Shown here: piece by piece, positions 25,820 through 34,667 of the stretch
Position numbering within the stretch: position 1 is the stretch's first letter
Layout: each line of letters begins with the position of its first letter
Source of the DNA: Klebsiella sp. WP3-W18-ESBL-02
GTDB taxonomy: Bacteria > Pseudomonadota > Gammaproteobacteria > Enterobacterales > Enterobacteriaceae
DNA length: 64,000 nucleotides
Reading direction: 5' to 3'
NCBI RefSeq assembly: GCF_014168815.1
Contig: NZ_AP021972.1
Coordinates: 3,968,001 to 4,032,000 of the forward strand
Position numbers and translations under genes: made by a program
Notes under the pieces: generated by a model
Told to the model about the DNA's origin: nothing
Database searches by the model: none
Seen by the model: the letters and a program-made list of their open reading frames with translations, nothing else

Positions 25820-27625
25820 ATGGAAAAAAAGAATCAATGGAATACCGGCTACTGGATCGTTGCACTCCTGCTGTTGTTGAGTTTGCAGAGCTACTGGCAG
25901 ACGGCGAAAACCGTCGAGCCGGTGCCCTACAGCGAGTTCGAGAAGGCGCTAGCCGAGGGGCGCGTGGCCGAAGTGCTGGTGTCGGATCGTACGGTGACCG
26001 GGCGCCTGAAGTCGCCGGACAGCCGGGGCAAGACGACGATCGTTGCAACGAGGGTCGAACCCGATCTTGCCGATCGCCTGTCGAAGTACGACGTGCCCTA
26101 TGCCCGCGTGTTGGAGAGCACCTGGCTGCGCGATGTGCTGTCGTGGATCCTGCCAGCGGTAGCCTTCTTTGGCGTCTGGTTCTTCCTGTTCCGCCGCTTC
26201 GCCGAGAAGCAGGGCATGGGCGGGTTTCTCAACATCGGTAAGAGCCGCGCCAAGGTGTTCGTGGAAAAGAACACCGGTGTGACGTTCGCCGATGTCGCGG
26301 GGGGGGATGAGGCCAAGGCGGAGCTGGTCGAGATCGTCGATTTCCTGAAGAATTCGCAGGACTATGGCCGTCTCGGGGCGCGCATTACCAAGGGCGTGTT
26401 GCTGGTCGGCCCACCGGGCACCGGCAAGACATTGCTGGCCAAGGCTGTTGCCGGCGAGGCGGCGGTGCCCTGCTTCTCCATCTCCATCTCCGGCTCAGAG
26501 TTTGTCGAGATGTTCGTCGGCGTGGGTGCGGTCCGTGTGTGCGAGCTGGCCCGCGGGCAGGCACCGGCCATCATATTTATCGACGAGCTCGATGCGCTGG
26601 GCCGCGCGCGCGGCGTCGGCGGCCACGACGAGCGCGAGCAGACCCTCAACCAGCTGCTCACGGAGATGGACGGCTTCGACAGCTCGGTCGGGCTGATCAT
26701 CCTCACCGCCACCAACCGCCCCGAAATCCTCGACCAGGCGCTGCTGCGTGCCGGCCGCTTCGACCGCCAGGTGCTGGTGGACCGGCCCGACATCAAGAAG
26801 GGGCGGCTGGACATCCTGAAGGTTCATGTCAAGAAGGTGACGCTGGCCCAGGATGTAGACCTCGAACAGGTAGCCGCACTGACCACGGGCTTTTCCGGCG
26901 CGGACCTCGCCAATCTGGTCAACGAGGCGGCGCTGGCGGCGAGGAGACGCCGTGCGTCCGCCGTGGAATTGCAGGACTTCACCGCGACCATCGAGCGCAT
27001 CGTGGCGGGCCTGGAAAAGAAGAGCCGCGTGCTCAACCCCAAGGAGCGGGAAACCGTGGCCCATCACGAGATGGGCCATGCGCTGGTGGCGCTGGCGCTG
27101 CCCGAAACCGACCCCGTACACAAGATCTCGATCATCCCGCGCGGCATCGGCGCGCTGGGCTACACCTTGCAGCGCCCCACCGAAGACCGCTTCCTGATGA
27201 CGCGTACCGATCTCGAGCACAAGATCGCCGTACTGCTGGGCGGGCGTGCCGCCGAAAAGCTGGTGTTCGGCGAGTTGTCTACCGGGACGGCGGACGATCT
27301 GGCGCGAGCCACCGACATCGCCCGCGACATGATCACCCGCTTTGGCATGGACGAGGGCCTGGGCTACATCGCCTTCGAGGCGCAGCGGCCCCGCTTTCTC
27401 GATACACCTGAACTGGCCCACGGCGGTTGCCGGTTGGCCGAATCGACCCAGGCGCGCATCGATCAGGCTATCCGCGACATCGTGATGGGCGTGTTCGAGC
27501 GCGCCTACCGGATTCTCGACATCAACCGCGCGGTGCTGGAGCGCTGTGCGCGCGAGCTGCTGGCGCGGGAAACGCTCGACGAAAGCGATATCCGTCAATT
27601 GACTCAAGGACTTGTTCGGAACTGA
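25820..27625 (+). CDS. ftsH: FtsH-family membrane AAA metalloprotease (LHR copy)
   Basis: 601 residues: N-terminal span (WIVALLLLLSLQSYW), small periplasmic domain, second span (ILPAVAFFGVWFFLF), AAA domain with Walker A GPPGTGKT at 197-204 and IIFIDELDA, SRH TNRPEILDQAL, and zinc-protease HEMGH at 416-420. It degrades damaged membrane and cytosolic proteins. Compared with E. coli FtsH, the helix before Walker B (after FVGVG) is about three residues shorter. It lacks the long C-terminal tail of housekeeping FtsH. Confidence 0.95.
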   Translation: MEKKNQWNTGYWIVALLLLLSLQSYWQTAKTVEPVPYSEFEKALAEGRVAEVLVSDRTVTGRLKSPDSRGKTTIVATRVEPDLADRLSKYDVPYARVLESTWLRDVLSWILPAVAFFGVWFFLFRRFAEKQGMGGFLNIGKSRAKVFVEKNTGVTFADVAGGDEAKAELVEIVDFLKNSQDYGRLGARITKGVLLVGPPGTGKTLLAKAVAGEAAVPCFSISISGSEFVEMFVGVGAVRVCELARGQAPAIIFIDELDALGRARGVGGHDEREQTLNQLLTEMDGFDSSVGLIILTATNRPEILDQALLRAGRFDRQVLVDRPDIKKGRLDILKVHVKKVTLAQDVDLEQVAALTTGFSGADLANLVNEAALAARRRRASAVELQDFTATIERIVAGLEKKSRVLNPKERETVAHHEMGHALVALALPETDPVHKISIIPRGIGALGYTLQRPTEDRFLMTRTDLEHKIAVLLGGRAAEKLVFGELSTGTADDLARATDIARDMITRFGMDEGLGYIAFEAQRPRFLDTPELAHGGCRLAESTQARIDQAIRDIVMGVFERAYRILDINRAVLERCARELLARETLDESDIRQLTQGLVRN

Positions 27626-27712
27626 AAACAGTAGTAGGTGCCATTCAGAGTAAACCGACGGCTCTGTTCAGTGCGTCATCCAATTCGTCGGCATTGTTCA
27701 AGGAGAACCGAT

Positions 27713-28171
27713 ATGTCTGCATTGACACCGTGGGACCCCTTCCGGGAACTGGATGAATTGCAAAACCGCCTGGCGACGATGTTCGGACGAATACCCCAGC
27801 GACAGGGCGCCCGTACCGGCAACGAAGCCATGACCACGGCGGACTGGGCACCAATGGCGGACATCAGCGAGGATGAGAACGCATTCCTCCTCAAGCTGGA
27901 TCTGCCGGAGGTCCCCAAGGATGCCGTGCGCGTCAGCGCGGAAAACGGTGTGCTCACCATCAGCGGCGAGCGCAAACTGGAAAAAGAGGAGCAGGGCAAG
28001 AAGTTCCACCGCATCGAACGTGCGTATGGCCGCTTTGTGCGCAGCTTTGTCTTGCCTGACAACGTTGATCCGACCAAGGTGACGGCTTCCATGAAAGACG
28101 GCGTGCTGGAAGTGCGGCTTGTCAAGGCCGAGCAAGCCAAACCGAAACAGATTGAAATCTCAGTCAACTAA
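27713..28171 (+). CDS. hsp20: Small heat-shock protein Hsp20 (second LHR copy)
   Basis: 152 residues. The alpha-crystallin domain (DWAPMADISEDENAFLLKLD, GVLTISGERKLEKEEQGKK, KDGVLEVRLVKAE) is complete. The N-terminal arm is shorter than in the first copy and starts SALTPWDPFRELDELQNRLA. The tail ends KQIEISVN. The ATG at 27713 with AGGAGA upstream is chosen over 27638. The two copies are diverged, so mixed oligomers or different client ranges are possible. Confidence 0.94.
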   Translation: MSALTPWDPFRELDELQNRLATMFGRIPQRQGARTGNEAMTTADWAPMADISEDENAFLLKLDLPEVPKDAVRVSAENGVLTISGERKLEKEEQGKKFHRIERAYGRFVRSFVLPDNVDPTKVTASMKDGVLEVRLVKAEQAKPKQIEISVN

Positions 28172-28193
28172 CTTCAATCAAGAGCCCAAGATC

Positions 28194-29108
28194 ATGAATA
28201 TCAAACAGCCACAATACACCTTCTCCGCACTTGCCCTGGCGGTCGTCGTCGGACTGAGCGGACCGGCTCTGGCCCAATCGGCGGCAGGTTCTAGCCCAGG
28301 TGCTGCAGCACCCTCTGCCGCATCCAAGGCGGCACAGCCACAGGTAGATGACAAGGCCGCCCGGGAAGCCGATAAAAAGCGTGCCGAGCTCACTCAAGAC
28401 GCCATCACGGCGCTCACCAAGACCCAGGAGGCTTTGACCCTCCTTGATGCAAATAAGACCAAGGAGGCGCTTGCTGCGCTGGAACTGGCCAGCGGAAAGA
28501 TGGAACTGGTATTGGCACGCGACGCCAAACTTGCTTTGGCGCCGGTCGATGTACGCGTCATCACCCACGATATCCACGCCAACGTGGAATCGGTAAAGAA
28601 AGCGGTCAAGTTGTCTCGGGAGTTGTTGGGTGATGGCGAGGTGCAAAAGGCCCGGCCCATCGTTGCCAATCTGGCCAGCGAAATCGTAATCCAAACCGAC
28701 AACCTTCCGATGGCAACGTACCCGGCAGCGATCAAGTCGGCCGCACGGCTCATCGACAGCGGCAAGATCGACAACGCCAAAGCGGAACTCGCCCGAGCAC
28801 TGAACACGCTGGTGGTGACCTCGGTCGCCTTTCCTCTGCCCGTGCTACGGGCCGAAGCCGCGATGGCAAAAGCTGAAAAGCTGGCCGAGACCGACAGGCG
28901 CGATGCCAAGCAGAACGAGGAGCTCAGCACCTTGCTGTCGTCCGTGCGCACGGAGATCGAGATGGCGCAGATCCTGGGTTATGGCAAGAAGGCGGACTTC
29001 AAACCCATCTTCGATCAGGTGAAGTCCATTGAGCAAAAGTCGGCTGGTGGCAAAAGCGGCAAGGGATGGTTCGACGAGTTGAAGACGCGCATCCAAAAGC
29101 TGTTTTGA
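28194..29108 (+). CDS. yfdX1: YfdX family protein 1, exported
   Basis: 304 residues with a signal peptide (YTFSALALAVVVGLSGPALA, cleavage expected after ALAQ), an Ala/Ser/Pro linker and a helical YfdX domain (residues 60-300: TQEALTLLDANKTKEALAAL, LGYGKKADFKPIFDQVKSIE). YfdX proteins are stress-linked and mostly helical; the molecular role is unresolved. It starts 22 bp after hsp20. The C-terminus (GKGWFDELKTRIQKLF) matches that of its neighbour paralogue. Confidence 0.92.
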   Translation: MNIKQPQYTFSALALAVVVGLSGPALAQSAAGSSPGAAAPSAASKAAQPQVDDKAAREADKKRAELTQDAITALTKTQEALTLLDANKTKEALAALELASGKMELVLARDAKLALAPVDVRVITHDIHANVESVKKAVKLSRELLGDGEVQKARPIVANLASEIVIQTDNLPMATYPAAIKSAARLIDSGKIDNAKAELARALNTLVVTSVAFPLPVLRAEAAMAKAEKLAETDRRDAKQNEELSTLLSSVRTEIEMAQILGYGKKADFKPIFDQVKSIEQKSAGGKSGKGWFDELKTRIQKLF

Positions 29109-29210
29109 GGTGATGAAGGGGCTGACTGCTCTGTCGGTCAGTCTCGCGATGTTCGCATTCAGCCCCAATAGATTCGCCTATTTTCACTATCTCATACGAG
29201 GCATATCACC

Positions 29211-30098
29211 ATGAATGAGCAAACACCGAATCCCAATGCGACGAACGAAGGAATAAACGAACAGGCCGCGGTAAGCAGCCTTCCTGTCAGTCCAGAGTCC
29301 AAGCCTGAAGTCGTCACGGAGGTACAGCCTGAGGTTCAGAAAGAAACGGACTCGCAGGCGGAAGACAAACGTAAACAAGTCCTCGATGAGGCAGTCTCGG
29401 CCTTGTCGCTGACCAAATCCGCGCTGGCCGCACTTGACGGCAAGGACACTGCACGCGCATTGGCAACGCTGGCCGAAGTGACGGGAAAGCTGGAGCTGAT
29501 CGTCGCGCGCGAACCCACGCTCGCCCTGGCCGGCGTTGATGTGCGCACCATCGTGCACGACTTGTTCGCCAACACGGAAACCATTGAGGCGATGACCGAC
29601 GAGGCGCTGGATGCCCTCAAACATGGCGAGGTGCAACAGGCTCGCCACGTGCTGGCTTTGCTGGCCAGTGAAATCGTGATCACGGTCACCAGCATCCCTT
29701 TGGCGTCCTATCCCGCAGCCGTGAAGGCAGTCGTGCCGCTGATCGATCAGGGCAAGATCGAAGAAGCCAAAGCCGCGCTGCAGTCAGCGCTCAGCACGCT
29801 GGTCGAGGAGCGCAGCGTGCTTCCGCTGCCCGTCCTGCGTGCGAAGCTGCTCCTGAAGCGCGCCGAGCCCCTGGTAGAAGATGGTCAGCGCAGCGAAGCA
29901 TCCAATGAGCGCCTGGAGACATTGTTGAACGAAGCCCGGCAGCAATTGGAAATGGCAGAACTGCTGGGCTATGGAAAAAGGAAGGACTTTGAGCCCCTGT
30001 ACGCTGAACTCAAGAAAATCAAGGAAAAGACGGGAGGGGGAGGCTGCGGAAAAGGCTGGCTCGATGAAGTCAAGGCAAAACTGTCCAAGTTGTTCTGA
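29211..30098 (+). CDS. yfdX2: YfdX family protein 2, without signal peptide
   Basis: 295 residues, clearly paralogous to yfdX1 (LTKSALAALDGKDTARALAT, LLGYGKRKDFEPLYAELKKI, GKGWLDEVKAKLSKLF). The N-terminus is polar and acidic (NEQTPNPNATNEGINEQAAV) and has no signal peptide, so this copy should stay in the cytoplasm. Thus the LHR holds one exported and one cytosolic YfdX. A strong hairpin follows the gene. Confidence 0.92.
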   Translation: MNEQTPNPNATNEGINEQAAVSSLPVSPESKPEVVTEVQPEVQKETDSQAEDKRKQVLDEAVSALSLTKSALAALDGKDTARALATLAEVTGKLELIVAREPTLALAGVDVRTIVHDLFANTETIEAMTDEALDALKHGEVQQARHVLALLASEIVITVTSIPLASYPAAVKAVVPLIDQGKIEEAKAALQSALSTLVEERSVLPLPVLRAKLLLKRAEPLVEDGQRSEASNERLETLLNEARQQLEMAELLGYGKRKDFEPLYAELKKIKEKTGGGGCGKGWLDEVKAKLSKLF

Positions 30099-30109
30099 AA
30101 CCCCTGGAT

Positions 30110-30130
30110 AGGGGGCGCATAGCGCCCCCT
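30110..30130 (+). terminator. Hairpin after yfdX2
   Basis: AGGGGGCGC, loop ATA, GCGCCCCCT, a 9-bp GC stem 12 bp after the stop, followed by CTCTTGTT. Probably an intrinsic or attenuating terminator dividing the LHR into transcription units. Confidence 0.65.
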
Positions 30131-30187
30131 CTCTTGTTCCATGAGTGTTTGATTTTTTATTCTGTATAGATCTTTAGGAGATATTGC

Positions 30188-30799
30188 ATGAACACAGACA
30201 CCATCGCTAATTCCAATGCGGATGACCCCACCAAAGCACTGTGTTCGCTGAGCCAAAATTGGTGGCTTTTTGTGCTGCGCGGTGTCTTGGCATTGATTTT
30301 TGCAGCCCTCGCGTTCTGGATGCCACAATCGGCTCTGTTGGCCATGACCATCATGTTCGGCGCATTTTCCTTGGTCAATGGCGCGTTCAACTTGTTTGCA
30401 GCGGTGCGCCATATACAGAAAAAAGAGCGCTGGGGCTGGCTGCTGTTCAGCGGCATTGTCGGCATACTTACGGGCGTCGTCGTCCTGGTTGCTCCTTGGG
30501 CCGCCACGATAGTCTTGGCTTCTTTTTTATGGGCTAGCGTGGGCTTCTGGGCGATTTTCACCGGTGTGCTGGAGATATCCGCCGCCGTTCGGCTGCGTCG
30601 GGAAATCAAGGGTGAAATCTGGCTTGCCCTCAGTGGACTGCTCTCGATTATCCTTGGCGCTATCGTCTTGTGGATATTTTTTACCCGTCCGGTCGAGTCA
30701 TTCGTGGCCGCAGGCTGGCTGTTGGGTTTCCATGCGGCAGTCTATGGCGTCACGCTTTTGTTCTTGAGTTGGAGTCTTCGCAAAACGCGCCTGGGGTAA
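30188..30799 (+). CDS. hdeD: HdeD-family membrane protein
   Basis: 203 residues with six hydrophobic spans (for example LALIFAALAFWM, LFSGIVGILTGVVVLVAPWA, LLSIILGAIVLWIFF), the DUF308/HdeD layout. HdeD acts in acid resistance at high cell density in E. coli; in the LHR it counts among the envelope stress factors. TAGGAG lies 8 bp before the ATG. It follows the hairpin, so may start a second transcript. Confidence 0.92.
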   Translation: MNTDTIANSNADDPTKALCSLSQNWWLFVLRGVLALIFAALAFWMPQSALLAMTIMFGAFSLVNGAFNLFAAVRHIQKKERWGWLLFSGIVGILTGVVVLVAPWAATIVLASFLWASVGFWAIFTGVLEISAAVRLRREIKGEIWLALSGLLSIILGAIVLWIFFTRPVESFVAAGWLLGFHAAVYGVTLLFLSWSLRKTRLG

Positions 30800-30878
30800 G
30801 AGCGTGCCAAACCAAAATCTATGGATATGAGCATCCTCGATTCATACCTCCATAGAAATGACATCGAAGGAGTCATAC

Positions 30879-32024
30879 ATGCAGATGCAATATAGCTATC
30901 GAGCTATCGACAAAGAGTTTCATGAACCTTGGCAGAGAACTTTGGGAAATGTGATCGAGCACGCCCTCAAGCCATTGCTCGACAAACACACTAAAGATTC
31001 AGCGCAACTTCAAATCGTCCTTGATCGCGACAAGATCAAGCGGCAATTTCTGGCCAGTGGCTATATGCACCTGCCCGGCAAAAAGATTGTCAGCGTTACT
31101 GCATCACATGACGAGCTGACGCCCCTCGCGAAGATGCTCGCACAGTCGTTGTTCCGTCAGGCCAGGAAGCATTTTGACCGACTGCATGCTCAGGATCAAA
31201 TCAAGCGCAAAGCACGACGCGAGCGCTTGCGCGAGCTCAAGGTGCGGATTGCCGCAAAACCCGCATCAGCCGCCCATGAGGCCGAGGTGACCCGAATGCC
31301 TCTACTGTCGAAACTTGAGGCTGTCGCAAGGCGTGAGCTGGCTTATCTGCGGGCCGTCGGCGATTTACCGCGCGATTATCCGACGCTGCGCGACGTGGTG
31401 GATGAAGCGATTGTCCGAGCTGAGGTGGAATGGCAATCCGTGCCGGGGGAAAAAGAGGCTTACACCGATCTTTTGAAGCATCTGTTCGCCGTCCTGGATA
31501 ACGAAGTGGCAAGCAGCCGGCAATTTGGCGAATTCGTTTCTCTGGACGCGCCGGTCGAACCGGATGCCCAAGACGTGGCCGAGGCCATGGTGGAAGAGGA
31601 AATCTTCGAATTTTATCAGCCCGATGACACACTCAAGCTGGCCGATATCTTCGCTGGCAGTCAGCATCCCGATGTCGCAACGATCGCGGAACAGGAGGAG
31701 CTGATTGATCGGTCGAGCGAGCTCGCTTTTGCATTTGACCTGCTGAAGGACATGCCGCGTTTGTGGCGGCGCATTTTTCTGCTTATCCGTGTGGACGGGC
31801 TGAATGCCAGCAGCGTCTCTGAAATCCTGCTGATTCCTAGTAAGGAAGATGCTGTCCGAAGGTGGCTCATGCAGGCCGAAGCATTCATCGCTGCTCATCT
31901 GGAAGAGGCCGGAGTAAGCAAAAACGGGAACGATTGGCTCCAAGGCGTTGATTGGTCGGCATTGTCTGTGACCCGAAGCGAGGCAGCCTCACTGTGGTCC
32001 AAGGAGGCGAACCATGAAGAATGA
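30879..32024 (+). CDS. LHR protein with HPF/RaiA-like and sigma-70-like parts
   Basis: 381 residues, usually annotated as hypothetical. Residues 1-115 look like a ribosome-hibernation (HPF/RaiA) fold: LQIVLDRDKIKRQFLASGY, LPGKKIVSVTASHDELTPLA, then an amphipathic helix MLAQSLFRQARKHFDRLHA. Residues about 135-230 resemble a sigma region-2-like helical block. Residues about 290-345 (LLKDMPRLWRRIFLLIRVDG, VSEILLIPSKEDAVRRWL) resemble sigma region 4. So it may couple translation arrest and transcription under stress; this is inference. The start at 30879 is chosen for GAAGGAG upstream. It overlaps trx by 11 bp. Confidence 0.75.
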   Translation: MQMQYSYRAIDKEFHEPWQRTLGNVIEHALKPLLDKHTKDSAQLQIVLDRDKIKRQFLASGYMHLPGKKIVSVTASHDELTPLAKMLAQSLFRQARKHFDRLHAQDQIKRKARRERLRELKVRIAAKPASAAHEAEVTRMPLLSKLEAVARRELAYLRAVGDLPRDYPTLRDVVDEAIVRAEVEWQSVPGEKEAYTDLLKHLFAVLDNEVASSRQFGEFVSLDAPVEPDAQDVAEAMVEEEIFEFYQPDDTLKLADIFAGSQHPDVATIAEQEELIDRSSELAFAFDLLKDMPRLWRRIFLLIRVDGLNASSVSEILLIPSKEDAVRRWLMQAEAFIAAHLEEAGVSKNGNDWLQGVDWSALSVTRSEAASLWSKEANHEE

Positions 32025-32454
32025 TCTTCACCTCGTCTGCCCGCATTGCCAGTCCATCAACCGCGTACCGACTGCGAAGCTATCGGAACATCCCAACTGT
32101 GGCCGCTGCCAGCAGCCCTTGTTCACGGGCGAGCCCATCGAGTTGACCACGGCGACGTTCTCGCGCCACGTGGAGCGCAGCGATCTGCCGCTACTGGTCG
32201 ATTTCTGGGCGCCATGGTGCGGGCCGTGCAAGATGATGGCGCCACAGTTCCAGCAAGCGGCGCACCAGCTCGAACCGAGGATCCGGCTGGCGAAGGTGAA
32301 TACCGAGGCTGAGCCCCACCTGGCCGCGCAGTTCGGTATCCGCAGCATCCCGACGCTCGCCCTGTTCCAGGGTGGGCGGGAGATCGCCCGTCAGGCCGGC
32401 GCGATGGGCGCGCAGGACATCGTGCGCTGGACGTCGACGCAAGTGGGACGCTGA
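32014..32454 (+). CDS. trx: Thioredoxin 2-like protein with zinc finger
   Basis: 146 residues. The N-terminus has two Cys pairs (CPHC at 9-12, CGRC at about 29-32) like TrxC, then a thioredoxin fold with active site WCGPC at 68-72 and cis-Pro in RSIPTLALF. It reduces oxidised cytosolic proteins. It overlaps the upstream gene by 11 bp and precedes kefB by 3 bp, so it is tightly cotranscribed. Confidence 0.95.
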   Translation: MKNDLHLVCPHCQSINRVPTAKLSEHPNCGRCQQPLFTGEPIELTTATFSRHVERSDLPLLVDFWAPWCGPCKMMAPQFQQAAHQLEPRIRLAKVNTEAEPHLAAQFGIRSIPTLALFQGGREIARQAGAMGAQDIVRWTSTQVGR

Positions 32455-32457
32455 CCG

Positions 32458-34173
32458 ATGCAGGCCTTACTCGGCGATACGCTAATCCTGCTGGCGGCTT
32501 GCAGCCTGGCGTCGATGGCGACGGCGGCGTTCAGAGTGCCCGCCTTGCTGGGGTATCTCTCTGTCGGCGTTGTACTGGGCCCCTCAGTCATCAGCGTGAT
32601 CGCGCCGGGGGAGACGCTGAGCTTTCTGTCCGAGCTGGGCGTGGCGCTGCTGTTGTTCATGGTCGGACTGGAATTCTCCCTCGGACACTTCTGGCTCGCC
32701 CGCAGGACGGTGCTGATGGCGGGCGCTCTGCAGATGATCGCCGTGGCCCCGCCGCTGATCCTGCTATTGATGTGGCTGGGGCAGCCCGGCCAGAGCGCCG
32801 CGCTGCTCGGCACTGCGGCGGCCATGTCGTCCACGGCGCTGGTCAGCCGACAACTGGCCGACCAAGGCGAGCTCACCACCCGCCACGGCCGCAGTGCCAT
32901 CGCCGTGCTGGTCTTTCAGGACCTGGCCAGCGTGCCCCTGCTGGCCTTGCTGGCGATCTGGGCGCGCGGCGAGTCGCCGAAGATCGAGCATGTGCTGCTC
33001 GAAGTATTCGGTGTGCTGCTGCTGTTCGCGGCAGCGGCCCTCGCCTCGCGCCGTCTGTTGCATGGCCTGCTGGGCTGGGTGGCGCGGCGGGGCCACGAGG
33101 AATCGTTCGTGCTCGTCTCCTTGTGCGTGGTGGTGGCTGCCGCCGCCGCTGCGCACGCGGTCGGCGTATCCGCCGCCCTGGGGGCCTTCCTCGCCGGGAT
33201 GGTCCTGGGCGAGAGCGACTTCCGGCACCACATGGAAAGCCACCTCAGGCCCTTTCGCGATGTGTTGTCGGGCGTGTTCTTCGTGACCATCGGCCTGCAA
33301 CTGGACGCAGCACAGATTATTTCGGCACCGCTGGCGGTGCTGGCGTGGCTGGTGGTGCTGGTACCAGTCAAGATCCTGCTCAATACGCTGGCCTTGCGGG
33401 CGACGCGCCTGTCCGCCCTCGATGCCTGGCGCGCGGGCATAGCGTTGGGGCACGGCGGCGAGTTCGCCCTGCTGTTGTTGGGCACGGTCTTGCAGCAGCA
33501 TCTGATCCCCGCGACCGTCGTCCAACCCATGCTGGTCGCGCTGGTGCTCAGCATGGCTCTGGCACCGCTACTGATCCGCCATCACGATGTACTTGCCCGG
33601 TTCTTGAGCCGCACCGGCGGCGTCATTCAGCCACCCCAGGCTGAAGAAGTCGAGATCGCCGCGCAGACGACGCGATATCGAGACCATGTCATCGTTTGCG
33701 GCGCGGGCGAGCTTGGCCTTACAGTCAGCGAGATTCTTCGCCACGCCGGCGTGGCGCATCTGCTGCTGGAGGCGGACGCGCAGAAGGTCGAGGCCGCGCG
33801 TGCCGCCGGCGCGCCGGTGTTCCATGGCGATGCCAGTCGGCCCGATACCTTGCTGGCTGCCGGCTTGACGCATGCGCACTTGGTGGTGCTGACGTTCGCC
33901 CATGCCCAGCAAGCGTTGCGCATCGCCCAGGCGATTGCCGAGCGCCGTCCGGCGCTGACCTTGTGGGTGTCATGCAGAAGTACGACCGCGGCCGATGCAT
34001 TTCGCGCCATGCCCAACGTGCGCGTGTATCAGCAATCCTTTGCCGCAGCTATTGGGCTGGCGGAACAGGTGATGTCGACGCTTGGCATGTCGACCGAGCT
34101 GATTGAAGGACACATCAACGCAATGCGCCGCCGTCTCGACAGCAGCCGTTTTCCAGGGAGTTCATCGTCATGA
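32458..34173 (+). CDS. kefB: KefB-type K+/H+ antiporter
   Basis: 571 residues: an N-terminal Na+/H+-exchanger domain of about 12 spans (ALLLFMVGLEFSLGHFWLA, GVFFVTIGLQLDAAQ) and a C-terminal RCK/TrkA-N domain (HVIVCGAGELGLTVSEILR, VFHGDASRPDTLLAAGLTHA) for nucleotide or glutathione sensing. It should lower cytoplasmic pH by K+ efflux in response to electrophiles. The C-terminal TrkA-C part seems short. It overlaps psiE by 4 bp. Confidence 0.93.
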   Translation: MQALLGDTLILLAACSLASMATAAFRVPALLGYLSVGVVLGPSVISVIAPGETLSFLSELGVALLLFMVGLEFSLGHFWLARRTVLMAGALQMIAVAPPLILLLMWLGQPGQSAALLGTAAAMSSTALVSRQLADQGELTTRHGRSAIAVLVFQDLASVPLLALLAIWARGESPKIEHVLLEVFGVLLLFAAAALASRRLLHGLLGWVARRGHEESFVLVSLCVVVAAAAAAHAVGVSAALGAFLAGMVLGESDFRHHMESHLRPFRDVLSGVFFVTIGLQLDAAQIISAPLAVLAWLVVLVPVKILLNTLALRATRLSALDAWRAGIALGHGGEFALLLLGTVLQQHLIPATVVQPMLVALVLSMALAPLLIRHHDVLARFLSRTGGVIQPPQAEEVEIAAQTTRYRDHVIVCGAGELGLTVSEILRHAGVAHLLLEADAQKVEAARAAGAPVFHGDASRPDTLLAAGLTHAHLVVLTFAHAQQALRIAQAIAERRPALTLWVSCRSTTAADAFRAMPNVRVYQQSFAAAIGLAEQVMSTLGMSTELIEGHINAMRRRLDSSRFPGSSSS

Positions 34174-34667
34174 AATCAACACGCCTTAACCCATTTCAGG
34201 TCTTGCGTGACCAATTAGCCATCATGAGTTTTTACGAGCGCTTCGAGCAGGTCGTCGCGCTCGTGCTGTCGGCGGTGATCGCCGTCATCATCGTGGTGTC
34301 GCTGTTCCAGCTCATCTCCATCGTCTTCACGCTGCTGGTTCTCGATGCCTTCAATCCCCTGGACCACAAGGTATTCCAGAGCGTGTTCGGTATGATCATG
34401 ACGCTCTTGATCGCGATGGAGTTCAAGCATTCCATCGTGCGCGTGGCGCTGCGTCGGGACAGCATCATCCAGGTCAAGACAGTGGTCCTGATCGCGCTGA
34501 TCGCACTCTCCCGCAAGTTCGTGGTCCTCGACTCCGACGCGAGCCCCGCAAAGATAGCCGCGCTGGCAAGCGCCACGCTGGCTCTGGGTGCGACCTACTG
34601 GCTGCTGCGCAAGCGCGGCGACCGCGCCGCCGAGACCTCTGAGCATGACCCGTCATCATCCCAGTGA
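34170..34667 (+). CDS. psiE: PsiE-like phosphate-starvation membrane protein
   Basis: 165 residues with four hydrophobic spans (LVLSAVIAVIIVVSLFQLI, FGMIMTLLIAMEFKH, VKTVVLIALIALSRKFVVL) and the family motif AMEFKHSIVRVALR. The PsiE family is phosphate-starvation inducible in E. coli; the function in the LHR is unknown. It overlaps genes on both sides (kefB by 4 bp, the M48 protease by 23 bp). Confidence 0.9.
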   Translation: MKSTRLNPFQVLRDQLAIMSFYERFEQVVALVLSAVIAVIIVVSLFQLISIVFTLLVLDAFNPLDHKVFQSVFGMIMTLLIAMEFKHSIVRVALRRDSIIQVKTVVLIALIALSRKFVVLDSDASPAKIAALASATLALGATYWLLRKRGDRAAETSEHDPSSSQ

